A stretch of DNA of 9,376 bases from Selenomonadales bacterium (GTDB lineage Bacteria; Bacillota; Clostridia; Christensenellales; QALW01), in the NCBI GenBank assembly GCA_003150515.1, contig QALW01000014.1:1-9376 (forward strand), written 5' to 3'. The translations under genes were made by a program, and so were the position numbers. The stretch's first letter is position 1, and each line of letters begins with the position of its first letter. Below the pieces are notes generated by a model, which worked only from the letters and a program-made list of their open reading frames with translations, was not told the origin of the DNA and searched no databases. Of this stretch, positions 1 to 7,083 are shown piece by piece.

Positions 1-130
1 GGGAATGACCGCCGCGTCCGCTTTGTTGCCCAGTCCTCAAAATACCCCGGTATGTTTTGGACTGTGCGCCTCGCGGCCATCGACGGGCATTCTCCGCAAA
101 AATCTCCCCCTCTGCGGCGCATTGTACTCT
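1..130. other. Unassigned GC-rich edge segment with an imperfect inverted repeat
   Basis: I recognise no gene here. Positions 31-46 and 49-64 form an imperfect inverted repeat (13 of 16 positions pair). Short arms at 66-70 and 116-120 (GCGCC/GGCGC) could enclose a second fold. On the minus strand one frame is open from an ATG at 122-120 to the window edge (about 40 codons, arginine-rich), but it has no ribosome binding site or family motif that I can identify. It could be a gene end, a dispersed intergenic element or the 3' region of a neighbour cut off by the window. Confidence 0.3.
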
Positions 131-142
131 GATTGTATTGTC

Positions 143-160
143 TAAGCGTTATTGCGCTTA
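143..160. repeat. Short perfect inverted repeat upstream of the ABC-F leader
   Basis: TAAGCG (143-148) and CGCTTA (155-160) pair perfectly around a 6-base spacer. It lies about 30 bases before the first upstream reading frame. It could be an operator or a small hairpin. No T-tract follows, and I cannot place a convincing promoter next to it. Confidence 0.4.
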
Positions 161-189
161 TGCGCGTATTTTAACTTAGGGGTGGAAGA

Positions 190-204
190 ATGAGAATAGA
201 GTAA
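190..204 (+). CDS. Candidate 4-codon leader peptide (MRIE) in the ABC-F leader
   Basis: ATG AGA ATA GAG TAA follows a purine-rich GGGGTGG (179-185) at a workable distance. Very short upstream reading frames are known before drug-inducible ABC-F genes, for example lmo0919 and vmlR, where a drug-stalled ribosome on the leader controls readthrough of a terminator. Here the reading frame lies about 117 bases before the terminator stem, so any effect would need an intermediate fold. The reading frame and its ribosome binding site are seen in the sequence; the regulatory role is inference. Confidence 0.45.
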   Translation: MRIE

Positions 205-310
205 TTGCGAATTAATTTTATAGGCCGCAGGCAGGCTTTCGGGCAGTTTGCTGCTTAATTCGGAATTGCTTATTTTTATTTTTCTTTTTAGATATAAGGC
301 TGGCGCTATT

Positions 311-340
311 ATGCCTGTTTATTCCGTTTTTGCAGCTTAA
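311..340 (+). CDS. Candidate 9-codon leader peptide overlapping the attenuator stem
   Basis: A reading frame MPVYSVFAA starts at ATG 311 and stops with TAA at 338-340, in the apical loop of the terminator hairpin. Its codons cover the whole left arm of that hairpin (321-337). A ribosome stalled near the start would physically block the left arm and let polymerase read into the ABC-F gene. The ribosome binding site is weak: AAGG at 296-299 with an 11-base spacer. The overlap is clear in the sequence; translation and drug response are inferred. Confidence 0.45.
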   Translation: MPVYSVFAA

Positions 341-365
341 AAGCCTGCGGGAACGGAATTTTTTT
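321..365 (+). terminator. Intrinsic terminator / transcription attenuator in the ABC-F leader
   Basis: ATTCCGTT (321-328) pairs perfectly with AACGGAAT (352-359). In RNA the stem continues through three U-G pairs (329-331 with 349-351) and then through 332-337 with 342-348, with C344 bulged and a UAAA loop. Seven T residues (359-365) follow and run directly into the GGAGG of the ABC-F gene. A terminator in this position can only act as an attenuator of the downstream gene. A possible competing pairing is GCAGGCTTT (231-239) with AAAGCCTGC (340-348), a perfect 9-bp match that would break the right arm. CGGAAT (261-266) can also pair with the left base ATTCCG (321-326). Confidence 0.8.
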
Positions 366-380
366 GGAGGTGGGCATATA

Positions 381-1871
381 ATGTCGGTTATTACTGTGAG
401 CAATTTAACCTTTGGATATGACAGTAGGGAAAATATATTTGAAAACCTGTCTTTTCAGATTGACACCTCATGGCGGCTGGGCTTTATAGGCAGAAACGGC
501 AAAGGCAAAACCACCTTGCTTAAGCTGCTTATGGGAGAATATGAATACAGCGGCCGGATAAGCGCGGGCGTTCAGTTTGAATATTTTCCTTATAAGGTGA
601 GAAATAATGAATTGCCTGCGCGCGAGGTGCTCAGAGAGATTGCGGGGGAGGCGGAGGATTGGCGCTTAGAGCGGGAGCTCAATATGCTGGAGATGGATCT
701 TTCGTTTTTGACGCGGGAATTTAAAACCCTTTCGGGAGGCGAGCAGGCCAAGGCGCTTCTCGCGGCCATGTTTATCAGGCCTAACGGCTTTCTGCTTATA
801 GACGAGCCGACCAACCATTTGGATGGGCGGGGCCGGGAGCGGGTTGCGGAATATTTAAAATCCAAGGAAGGTTTTATACTGGTATCTCACGACCGGGCTT
901 TTCTGGACGGATGCGTGGATCATATATTGAGCCTGAACCGCACGGGGATGACCATTCAGAAAGGCAATTTTACTTCCTGGGAGCAAAATAAGAGGAAACA
1001 GGACGCCTTTGAACAAGCGGAAAATATGAGGCTTAAAAAGGATATAGAGCGGTTGAAGGAGGCCTCCAGACAGGCGGGGCAATGGGCTTCTCAGGCGGAA
1101 AGCATGAAAATAGGAGGCAAAGCGCAAAGAAGCGAAACTAAAAGCATAGGCGGGCGCGCTTATATTGGCGAAAGGGCCAGGCGGCTCCAACAGAAAAGGA
1201 AGAATATTCAGAAGCGGGCGGATAATGCTATTGAGGAGAAGCGCGGGCTGCTTAAGGATGTAGAGGAGATTCAGGAGCTGAGGATTAACTGCGCCGGTTT
1301 TCATTCCGGATTGCTGGCCGAGGGGGTCGATTTAAGCCTGTTTTACGGCGAAAGGCGTATTTGCGGGCCGCTGAGCTTTAAAATTATGCAGGGAGAAATA
1401 ATAGCGCTGGAGGGGCAAAACGGCAGCGGAAAAAGCAGCCTGCTCAAATTAATCTGCGGCGAAGATATATCATATACCGGACGCTTTTACCGCGCGGCGG
1501 GCTTAAAAATTTCATACGTTCCGCAGGACGTCTCCTTTCTCAGGGGCAGTTTGACCCAGTATGCCCATTCCTGCGGCGTGGATATAACTCTGTTTAAGGC
1601 GCTGTTAAGAAAATTGGATTTTTCCAGGGAACAGTTTGAAAAGGATATGCGTTCCTACAGCGAGGGACAGAAGAAAAAGGTGCTTCTGGCCCGTTCGCTT
1701 GCGGAACAGGCGCATATTTATATTTGGGATGAACCGCTTAATTATATTGACGTGTTTTCCCGAATGCAGATAGAGGAAATGCTGATTGGATGCGGAGGGA
1801 CGTTAATAGTTGTCGAGCATGACCGTGCTTTTTTGGAAAAAACCGCTTCCAGGCGCCTGGCGCTGGATTAA
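381..1871 (+). CDS. lsa: Lsa-family ABC-F ribosomal protection protein
   Basis: This 496-residue cytosolic protein has two ATP-binding cassettes and no membrane segment. ABC-F proteins of the Lsa/Vga/CplR type bind the ribosomal E site and displace lincosamides, streptogramin A and pleuromutilins from the peptidyl-transferase centre. Cassette 1 has Walker A GRNGKGKT (37-44), signature LSGGE (117-121), Walker B with Glu142 and switch His170. A charged helical linker, the antibiotic-resistance domain, spans about 195-300. Cassette 2 has Walker A GQNGSGKS (345-352), a variant signature SYSEGQ (425-430), Glu451 and His480. The length and motif wording (GRNGKGKTTLL, YIWDEPLNYID) match Lsa(A), which is about 498 residues. 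ATG 381 is chosen because GGAGG (366-370) precedes it; a TTG at 330 lies inside the terminator stem. Expression is probably attenuated. The exact drug range cannot be read from the sequence. Confidence 0.92.
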   Translation: MSVITVSNLTFGYDSRENIFENLSFQIDTSWRLGFIGRNGKGKTTLLKLLMGEYEYSGRISAGVQFEYFPYKVRNNELPAREVLREIAGEAEDWRLERELNMLEMDLSFLTREFKTLSGGEQAKALLAAMFIRPNGFLLIDEPTNHLDGRGRERVAEYLKSKEGFILVSHDRAFLDGCVDHILSLNRTGMTIQKGNFTSWEQNKRKQDAFEQAENMRLKKDIERLKEASRQAGQWASQAESMKIGGKAQRSETKSIGGRAYIGERARRLQQKRKNIQKRADNAIEEKRGLLKDVEEIQELRINCAGFHSGLLAEGVDLSLFYGERRICGPLSFKIMQGEIIALEGQNGSGKSSLLKLICGEDISYTGRFYRAAGLKISYVPQDVSFLRGSLTQYAHSCGVDITLFKALLRKLDFSREQFEKDMRSYSEGQKKKVLLARSLAEQAHIYIWDEPLNYIDVFSRMQIEEMLIGCGGTLIVVEHDRAFLEKTASRRLALD

Positions 1872-1956
1872 ACGGCCGCTGTTTTTTTAAGCAGGGCGGG
1901 AAGCGGAAACAGAAGGGCCGGGATATCTTAGGGCGCGCAAAAAAGAGGCGGATGGA

Positions 1957-2006
1957 GCGCGGAGGGCTGGGGAAGAAGTTAATCTTCCCAAGCCCTCCGC
2001 GCTTTT
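1957..2006 (+). terminator. Intergenic terminator hairpin after the ABC-F gene
   Basis: Arms 1957-1976 and 1983-2002 pair over 20 bp with one G-T mismatch, which is a G-U pair in plus-strand RNA. The loop is AGTTAA and TTTT follows at 2003-2006. It sits between the convergent 3' ends of the ABC-F gene (1871) and vanT (2029). The T-run favours action on the plus-strand transcript. On the minus strand the nearest T-run is 12 or more bases past the stem, so termination of the van operon here is less certain. Confidence 0.7.
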
Positions 2007-2028
2007 AAAGCCCTCTGCGCGCCGGTGT

Positions 2029-4341
2029 TTATTCCAGATAAAGCCTGTCCAGCCGAGCGGCCAATCGGCAGATCAGCTCGTTGACCGATATTCCGGCGTT
2101 TCGGGCCATTTCGGAGGGGGAAATGCTCTCCGCGCCGCTTTGGCCTATAAATGTTACTATATCCCCGCGGCATATATCGGGTATGTCAGTGACATCCAGC
2201 ATCATTTGATCCATGCAGGTGCGTCCGGCAATTTTGGCCCGCCTGCCCCGAATGAGCGCCTGTCCCGCTCCGCACGACAGGCTGGCGGGTATGCCGTCGG
2301 CGTATCCGGCCGGAATAATTGCTATGAGCGTATCTCTTTGCGCGGTAAATTCCCGGCCGTAGCCCACGCTTTCTCCCGCTTTTATATGCTTGAGCATGGC
2401 GACGCGGGCTTTTAAGGAGACGACGGGTTGAATTTCAAGCTTTAGAGCCGTATCAGGATAATCCAATAATCCGAAAAGCACTGCGGCCGATCTTACCCGG
2501 CTGTAATTTAACTGGGGAAAATTCAATAATCCGTAGCTGCTTTGAAGATGGGCCGGAGGCAGTTTAATTCCGCTGCGTTTAAGATAGTCCAGCATCTGGT
2601 TAAAGCGGTCAATCTGCTCTTTAGTGAATTCCAGGGATTCTTTTTCCCGGCTGAAAGAATCGCAGAGATGACTGTAAACGCCTGTCACTTTAAGGCGGGG
2701 AAGCTTAAAGAGCGCCAGAAGCTCTTCCTTATTTTGGGGCTGAATTCCCAGCCTTTTCATGCCGGTATCTATGGCGGCGTGCACTTTAAGCCCGAAGCCG
2801 GCATTATTAAGGGCCAGAGCGTAGGGATAATCTATTGCCGTTTGAGTCAGCTTATAGCGTTTTAATTCGCGCGCTCTGGCTATATCGGTATAGCCGAGTA
2901 TGAGTATTTCTCCTTTAATTCCATGCCTGCGCAGGGAAATTCCTTCGTCAATTGTGGAGACCGCGAAAGAATCCACCCCCATTTGGTTTAAAAACTGAGA
3001 AACGGGAACGGCACCCAGGCCGTATGCGTCCGCTTTTACAACGGCCATAAGCCCGCAATGGGGAGGCAGCGCGTTTAAAAGCGCCTGCGTGTTGAGCCTA
3101 AGCTGCTCCAGGCTGATTTCCAGCCATGCTCTGCGGGCAAGAAAATTGTTTTTTATTTCTGCCGGCCCGTTTATATATTGCCGACTTTCGGCCAGATAGC
3201 GGGCGGGGATGTCCGGGCATGAATTGAGCTGACGCTTTTTAATTAAAGAAGTCAGGAGTTTTTCAGCAAGAAGCAGGATATATGCTCCCGCGGCCGATAT
3301 TAAGACGACGGAGCAGAAATAAACCAGGCTGTTGTCTATTAAAAGCTCCCGTGCGTCAAACAGCCTGGCTATGCCTCGCAGGAGGATTATGGCTAAAGGA
3401 TGCAGGATATATATAAGCAGGGAAGCGTTTCTGGCCGTTTTCCGCCGTTTGCCCCTGATGGTTTTGAGAAACGCAAAGAGAAAAAGAGCGGAGGGTAAAA
3501 GCATTATATACATGCTGTCATGCCTTTGCATATGATGCTGACGCAGAATTAATCCTTCAAGGAGCATGAGCGCCAGGCAGAGAATAAAAAGCAGCGCGCT
3601 TTTGATACGGGAAATATTTATATGACGCGCGGACGCGCCTGCAATAAAAAATATGGGCGCGAAAAACAGGCCGTTGCGGGTATAATCAAATAATTCGAAC
3701 ATATGAGCATAGGCGCAGTTAAGCGCGGGGAGCTGCTGAACCAGCCCGTAGTAGCTGTCTCCCAGCAGGCCGAGAGCATATAAGCCCAGCGCAATGAAAG
3801 AGGCGCGCCGCTTCCCGAGGCGTTTAATAAGCAGCCAGGAAACGCATGCGCCCAGCATAGCTGCGGGAAGATACCAGAGATGATAAAAGGTTCCGTCAAA
3901 GATTAAATCCTTTAAGATATTGGGCAGTAGGGGAACGCTGCTGAAATAGCCGCTGTAAATATTGACGGGCAGATAAATAAGAATGGAGAGCGCGTATATT
4001 TTGGCCGTATTTTTTAAAAAGCGCTTTATTTTTGAAGAACGCTCCGCTCCGCCCAAAATAAAAAAGCCGGAGCTCATAAAAAAGAAGGGAACGGCCAGAC
4101 GGGCTATTATGCGGGTGAATATAAAATTACCCGTCTGGCTGAAATGGGCAAGAGGGGAAGTGTGGATGGCAATAACCAGAACCGCCGCAATAAGCCTGAA
4201 AGCGTCCAGGGCCGGATAACCTTTTTGGGGCTGCGCATTTGTTTTTAAAGCGGAAGGGGGGGCGGAGGAATATTCAATTTGTTCAGCCCGGGCGGACTGT
4301 TTTAATGCGCGCCCGAATAAGAGCGTGTTGGCCTGTTTCGT
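2029..4341 (-). CDS. vanT: VanT-type membrane serine racemase (acyltransferase-3 domain plus alanine/serine racemase), probable ACG start
   Basis: Bifunctional membrane protein that makes D-Ser for D-Ala-D-Ser precursors: the N-terminal acyltransferase-3-like domain is linked to serine uptake and the C-terminal domain is a PLP racemase. From the ACG at 4341 it has 770 residues. The conserved acyltransferase start (RLIAAVLVIAIHTSPL, His60) begins near residue 49 and several membrane helices run to about 360. The racemase has the PLP lysine in VKADAYGLG (Lys436), the catalytic tyrosine in GYGREF (Tyr661) and CMDQ. Asn754 in NELIC stands where alanine racemases have tyrosine, as I recall for VanTG, supporting serine as substrate. 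The first in-frame ATG (4077) would remove His60 and the first helix, so it is not the real start. No ATG, GTG or TTG occurs upstream in frame. ACG lies 9 bases after GGAGG; a CTG at 4209 (726 residues, near the usual 700-712) is an alternative. Confidence 0.88.
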   Translation of the reverse strand, partial: TKQANTLLFGRALKQSARAEQIEYSSAPPSALKTNAQPQKGYPALDAFRLIAAVLVIAIHTSPLAHFSQTGNFIFTRIIARLAVPFFFMSSGFFILGGAERSSKIKRFLKNTAKIYALSILIYLPVNIYSGYFSSVPLLPNILKDLIFDGTFYHLWYLPAAMLGACVSWLLIKRLGKRRASFIALGLYALGLLGDSYYGLVQQLPALNCAYAHMFELFDYTRNGLFFAPIFFIAGASARHINISRIKSALLFILCLALMLLEGLILRQHHMQRHDSMYIMLLPSALFLFAFLKTIRGKRRKTARNASLLIYILHPLAIILLRGIARLFDARELLIDNSLVYFCSVVLISAAGAYILLLAEKLLTSLIKKRQLNSCPDIPARYLAESRQYINGPAEIKNNFLARRAWLEISLEQLRLNTQALLNALPPHCGLMAVVKADAYGLGAVPVSQFLNQMGVDSFAVSTIDEGISLRRHGIKGEILILGYTDIARARELKRYKLTQTAIDYPYALALNNAGFGLKVHAAIDTGMKRLGIQPQNKEELLALFKLPRLKVTGVYSHLCDSFSREKESLEFTKEQIDRFNQMLDYLKRSGIKLPPAHLQSSYGLLNFPQLNYSRVRSAAVLFGLLDYPDTALKLEIQPVVSLKARVAMLKHIKAGESVGYGREFTAQRDTLIAIIPAGYADGIPASLSCGAGQALIRGRRAKIAGRTCMDQMMLDVTDIPDICRGDIVTFIGQSGAESISPSEMARNAGISVNELICRLAARLDRLYLE

Positions 4342-4347
4342 AAAATT

Positions 4348-5103
4348 CTACCTCCGGAGCGTAATAATAAAGCCGTCTATATTGTTGCCTGAAATTTCGC
4401 AGGAAACATTTTCGGGCAGATTAATAATTTGTTCATGGCCGTTTGAGGGAATAAAGAATATTTCATATTTGAACAGGCTGGGGCCCTCAAAGCTTAAAGG
4501 GGCCTGCTGGGTATATTTTTTTATTTCTTCTATATATTCTTCAAGAGCCATATGCCAGCATTCGGCCAGCTCGGCATGAGGGCGGCCGATATATCGAAAA
4601 TGCCAGGGCTCTTCCGCTATGCCCGTTATTGCTTCCTTGCCCTTTTTATACCGCTGTATAAAGCCGAAGCTGGGCGCCAGAGCCTTAAAACGGCCGCATA
4701 TTCCCTCGTCGGGGAAATAAGGACGTATAAAATCTATATTTTCCTGCTTTAAGCCCAAATCTATGGCCAGGCCGGTCTGATGTTCGCTGTGATTGGGAAG
4801 AGCCACATATTTGCGGGTGAATTCCGGGCCGTTGCTTTTTAATGAATCCGAATATATGGCGCGCTGTTCGTTTTGCGTTCTGTATCCGCTTACGCCCAAT
4901 ATATTTTCGCGTCCTTTTATAGCCTGGAGCAAATCGTTAAGGCTGGAGGCGGCTTCTTTTTCGAGCAGGATTCCCGGCTCTTCTCCGCAAAAAAGAGTAA
5001 GCTCGCTTTCGCCTGAATGCTCTAAATACAGGGGCTGAGCGTTATTAACCAGAATTAAATTGCCGCTGTGCAGCATATTGGGCAGGAGAGTTATTTTATT
5101 CAT
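4348..5103 (-). CDS. vanXY: VanXY-type D,D-dipeptidase/D,D-carboxypeptidase
   Basis: This 251-residue zinc peptidase of the M15B family has no signal peptide and so acts in the cytoplasm. It destroys D-Ala-D-Ala and trims D-Ala from UDP-MurNAc-pentapeptide, removing the vancomycin target so that D-Ala-D-Ser precursors dominate. The zinc motif SEHQTGLAID supplies His108 and Asp115; EPWH supplies the catalytic Glu165 and zinc ligand His168; SGYR gives Arg75. The length agrees with VanXY proteins (about 250). The ATG lies inside the end of the ligase gene (8-base overlap ATGAATAA) and has only a weak ribosome binding site, so translational coupling is likely. It ends with TAG, the only TAG stop among the genes here, and its last codons CGG AGG form the ribosome binding site for vanT. 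Confidence 0.93.
   Translation of the reverse strand: MNKITLLPNMLHSGNLILVNNAQPLYLEHSGESELTLFCGEEPGILLEKEAASSLNDLLQAIKGRENILGVSGYRTQNEQRAIYSDSLKSNGPEFTRKYVALPNHSEHQTGLAIDLGLKQENIDFIRPYFPDEGICGRFKALAPSFGFIQRYKKGKEAITGIAEEPWHFRYIGRPHAELAECWHMALEEYIEEIKKYTQQAPLSFEGPSLFKYEIFFIPSNGHEQIINLPENVSCEISGNNIDGFIITLRR
4351..4355 (-). promoter_or_regulatory. GGAGG ribosome binding site that points to the vanT ACG start
   Basis: The minus strand reads GGAGG, nine bases (TAGAATTTT), then ACG AAA CAG GCC. The motif is within the last codons of vanXY. The spacing is normal for an initiation site. No ATG, GTG or TTG lies within range in the VanT frame, and the nearby ATT (4346-4344) is in another frame that stops quickly. 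Confidence 0.65.
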
Positions 5104-6142
5104 TTTTAAGACTCAGCTCTATGAGGACGCGCATTACCTCTTTAAGCTCCAGGCCGGCTCCTTTCATCATATTGGGGAATCGGCTGTGCGCGGTCAGGCC
5201 GGGGATGGTATTAATTTCATTGAATACTATTTGGTTTTGGGGAGTGAGGAACATATCCACCCGCGCAAAGCCCGAACAGCCTAAAAGCCTGTAAAGAACG
5301 GCGGCCGTCTGCTGAATGCGTTCCTCCAGTTCGGGCGCAATGGGCGCGGGCATATATATTTTGGATTCCTTGGGATTATATTTTTCGTTATAATCAAATA
5401 ATCCCGGGCTTTGAATCAAATCCACTCTGCCCAAAATTAGTTTTTCCGCGCCCAGCACGGCGCAGCCCACCTCGCGGCCGGGGATCTCTTCCTCTAAAGT
5501 TATCTCATTATCAAATTCAAAGGCTTTTTCCGCGGCCTGGGGGAGCTGTTCAGGAGAGGTAATCCTGCTTATGCCGAAGGAGGAGCCGGCTTTTACCGGC
5601 TTAACATATATCGGGTATTCAAGCTCGGCCGCTCTTTTGGAAAGCTCCTGGGCGGAGGTCTGAATATTTGCCGTGATAAAGCCGGGCACGTTTATATGTG
5701 CGTCGCGCGCCAGCGCGTGTGCGCGCGCTTTATCCATGCAAAGGGCGGAGGAAAGAGTGCCGCAGCCTATCAGGGGAATTCCCGCCTGTTCAAACAGGCC
5801 CTGGACCGTGCCGTCCTCTCCGTTTTTTCCGTGCATTACCGGAAAAGCTGCGTCTATGGGAGTAAAACGCGGCCCGCTTTCGTATAGCTCGATTAAACGG
5901 GGATGAGTCCCGCCCAAAATGGCGGCGGGGACGCAGCTGGCCGCGTCAGCCGGCCATGTGCCGTCGGGTATGTTGCGGTAATTTCCGCTGTATCTGAACC
6001 AATCTCCCTCAAGAGTCACTCCTATGGGGAGAACGTTATATTTTTCTGAATCTATATTGGTTATAACCGAATATGCCGATTGAAGAGAGACAAAATATTC
6101 AGGGGAGCGTCCGCCGAATATTACCGCTATATTTTTTTTCAT
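5096..6142 (-). CDS. vanG: VanG-type D-alanine--D-serine ligase
   Basis: This 348-residue ATP-grasp ligase of the cytosolic D-Ala-D-X family joins D-Ala to D-Ser, giving precursors with low vancomycin affinity. The N-terminal motif FGGRSPEYFVS (9-19) contains Glu15, which binds the first D-Ala. HGKNGEDGTVQG, CGTLSSALCMDK, KPVKAGSSFGI and FNEINTIPGLTAHSR follow in family order. The omega loop reads FDYNEKYNPKESKIYMPA, with the EKY seen in VanG/VanC-type and housekeeping ligases and without the VanA/VanB-type loop, so D-Ser rather than D-Lac is expected. It is close to VanG throughout, as compared from memory. The ATG overlaps the vanW stop (ATGA) and is preceded by AAGGA about 9 bases upstream. 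A housekeeping Ddl is excluded by the flanking vanW, vanXY and vanT. D-Ser specificity is inferred. Confidence 0.93.
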   Translation of the reverse strand: MKKNIAVIFGGRSPEYFVSLQSAYSVITNIDSEKYNVLPIGVTLEGDWFRYSGNYRNIPDGTWPADAASCVPAAILGGTHPRLIELYESGPRFTPIDAAFPVMHGKNGEDGTVQGLFEQAGIPLIGCGTLSSALCMDKARAHALARDAHINVPGFITANIQTSAQELSKRAAELEYPIYVKPVKAGSSFGISRITSPEQLPQAAEKAFEFDNEITLEEEIPGREVGCAVLGAEKLILGRVDLIQSPGLFDYNEKYNPKESKIYMPAPIAPELEERIQQTAAVLYRLLGCSGFARVDMFLTPQNQIVFNEINTIPGLTAHSRFPNMMKGAGLELKEVMRVLIELSLKNE

Positions 6143-6972
6143 ACTGCGTCTTCCTTTCTTATTAATTCCTGAGGTATGCAGTCGGCCGGATAGCAGATTT
6201 CACATTCTTCCGAATATAACAGCTCCTGCTCGCTTGCGCCGGTATTTTTATCCGTTTTGATTCTGCCGATTTGAACGTTTCTGTATAGACGGCCGTCCCT
6301 GTAATAATATTCCAGTTTGGGATTATATATTTTATATTCATATGGAGAGGGATCTTGGGAAAGCAGGCGGCCGTATATATATTCCTGATCCAGTTCAAAT
6401 TCAAGCTGGAAGGGGACGTCGGTGGGATTATAGGCTTTAAGATCAAGCCAGCCCTCGCTTATGGCCGCGTCTAATCCGGCGGTTTCCTCAAATTGAGCGG
6501 GCGGCAGGGTTTCGCGGGCGTGCGGGTGGCGCTCTGTGATGATTAGCGGGGAGCGTAAAAAGAGCTGGAACAGCAGTCCGCTGAGCTGACAGAGCCCGCC
6601 TCCGTAAGAGGTTTTAAGCTTTCCGTTTTCCAATACTAATCCTTCCTTAAACCGTTCGCGTTTATCCGCTTTTTTTACCAGTTGATAAAAGGAAAATGTT
6701 TGGCCGGGCTCTATTACGACATGCTGCATGGTTTTAACGGCCAGAGCCAGGTTATGCGCTTTATTGAATTGATATTCCAGAGGAAAGCCGCTGCGTCTGT
6801 TTATTAATACTGATGAGACCGAGCAGTTTTCGTAAGGCAGGGGCTTTTCCTGTTTGCGCCTGGCATATTTTCTGCGGTCAAATTTCATTTTTGCATAAAA
6901 AAATAATTTCCGCTGCCACCGGCGCAGAGGAAGCAAAAAGGGGAATATCTGGGTGAGCCGTTTGGACGCCAT
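6139..6972 (-). CDS. vanW: VanW-family protein of unknown function
   Basis: This 277-residue protein has the VanW domain. The first 55 residues are basic, with no clear signal peptide or strong membrane helix. From about 60 onward the VanW core reads FNKAHNLALAVK, PGQTFSFYQLV, then the family hallmark YGGGLCQLSGLLFQL, followed by HPHARETLP and KAYNPTDVPF. VanW occurs in vanB and vanG clusters, but its biochemical role is not established. ATG 6972 is chosen because AGGAG lies 9 bases upstream. It is the first gene of the resistance operon, after a regulated promoter region, and shares ATGA with the ligase gene. A secreted or membrane-associated role cannot be decided from the sequence. Confidence 0.9.
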   Translation of the reverse strand: MASKRLTQIFPFLLPLRRWQRKLFFYAKMKFDRRKYARRKQEKPLPYENCSVSSVLINRRSGFPLEYQFNKAHNLALAVKTMQHVVIEPGQTFSFYQLVKKADKRERFKEGLVLENGKLKTSYGGGLCQLSGLLFQLFLRSPLIITERHPHARETLPPAQFEETAGLDAAISEGWLDLKAYNPTDVPFQLEFELDQEYIYGRLLSQDPSPYEYKIYNPKLEYYYRDGRLYRNVQIGRIKTDKNTGASEQELLYSEECEICYPADCIPQELIRKEDAV

Positions 6973-6990
6973 AAATCACTACTCCTAAAT

Positions 6991-7054
6991 AAAAAATATA
7001 AAGCGCGCTTAGCTTTAATGAATATATTATAACAAAGCAGAGTGCGCTTTATAT
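6991..7054 (-). terminator. Terminator-like inverted repeat in the vanW leader
   Basis: ATATAAAGCGCGCT (6996-7009) and AGTGCGCTTTATAT (7041-7054) are inverted repeats matching at 13 of 14 positions around a 31-base loop. On the minus strand the second arm is followed directly by TTTTTT (6996-6991), ten bases before the vanW ribosome binding site. A smaller hairpin (6999-7004 with 7012-7017, 6 bp) sits just before the same T-run. It could attenuate transcripts starting at the upstream -10 box or reading through from vanS. Alternatively the arms may be operator half-sites, since a -10 box lies at their centre. Confidence 0.4.
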
Positions 7055-7083
7055 ATTATACGGCTAAAAACGGCCATATTATT
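7026..7083 (-). promoter_or_regulatory. Candidate promoters for the vanW-vanG-vanXY-vanT operon
   Basis: Two perfect TATAAT boxes are present on the minus strand, at 7060-7055 and 7031-7026. Neither has a recognisable -35 at 17 bp (AATAAT and ATATAA respectively), as expected for a promoter that needs an activator. The upstream box places the VanR-like repeats at about -40 to -60, a normal position for an OmpR-family activator, and is my preferred choice. Start sites would be near 7048 or 7019. Confidence 0.6.

Noticed and set aside
330..380. Longer ABC-F protein from TTG at 330
   Set aside because: The TTG lies inside the terminator stem without a ribosome binding site, while ATG 381 has GGAGG and matches the usual family N-terminus.
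1849..1860. 12-base palindrome CCAGGCGCCTGG near the end of the ABC-F gene
   Set aside because: It is inside coding sequence and short enough to arise by chance; the stronger hairpin at 1957-2002 explains termination.
2029..4077. VanT read from the first ATG (682 residues)
   Set aside because: This start removes the first membrane helix and the conserved His of the acyltransferase domain, which are clearly encoded in frame just upstream.
5096..6142. D-Ala-D-Lac (VanA/VanB-like) ligase
   Set aside because: The omega loop has the EKY form of VanG/VanC-type enzymes, no VanH-like dehydrogenase is present, and VanT and VanXY indicate the D-Ser pathway.
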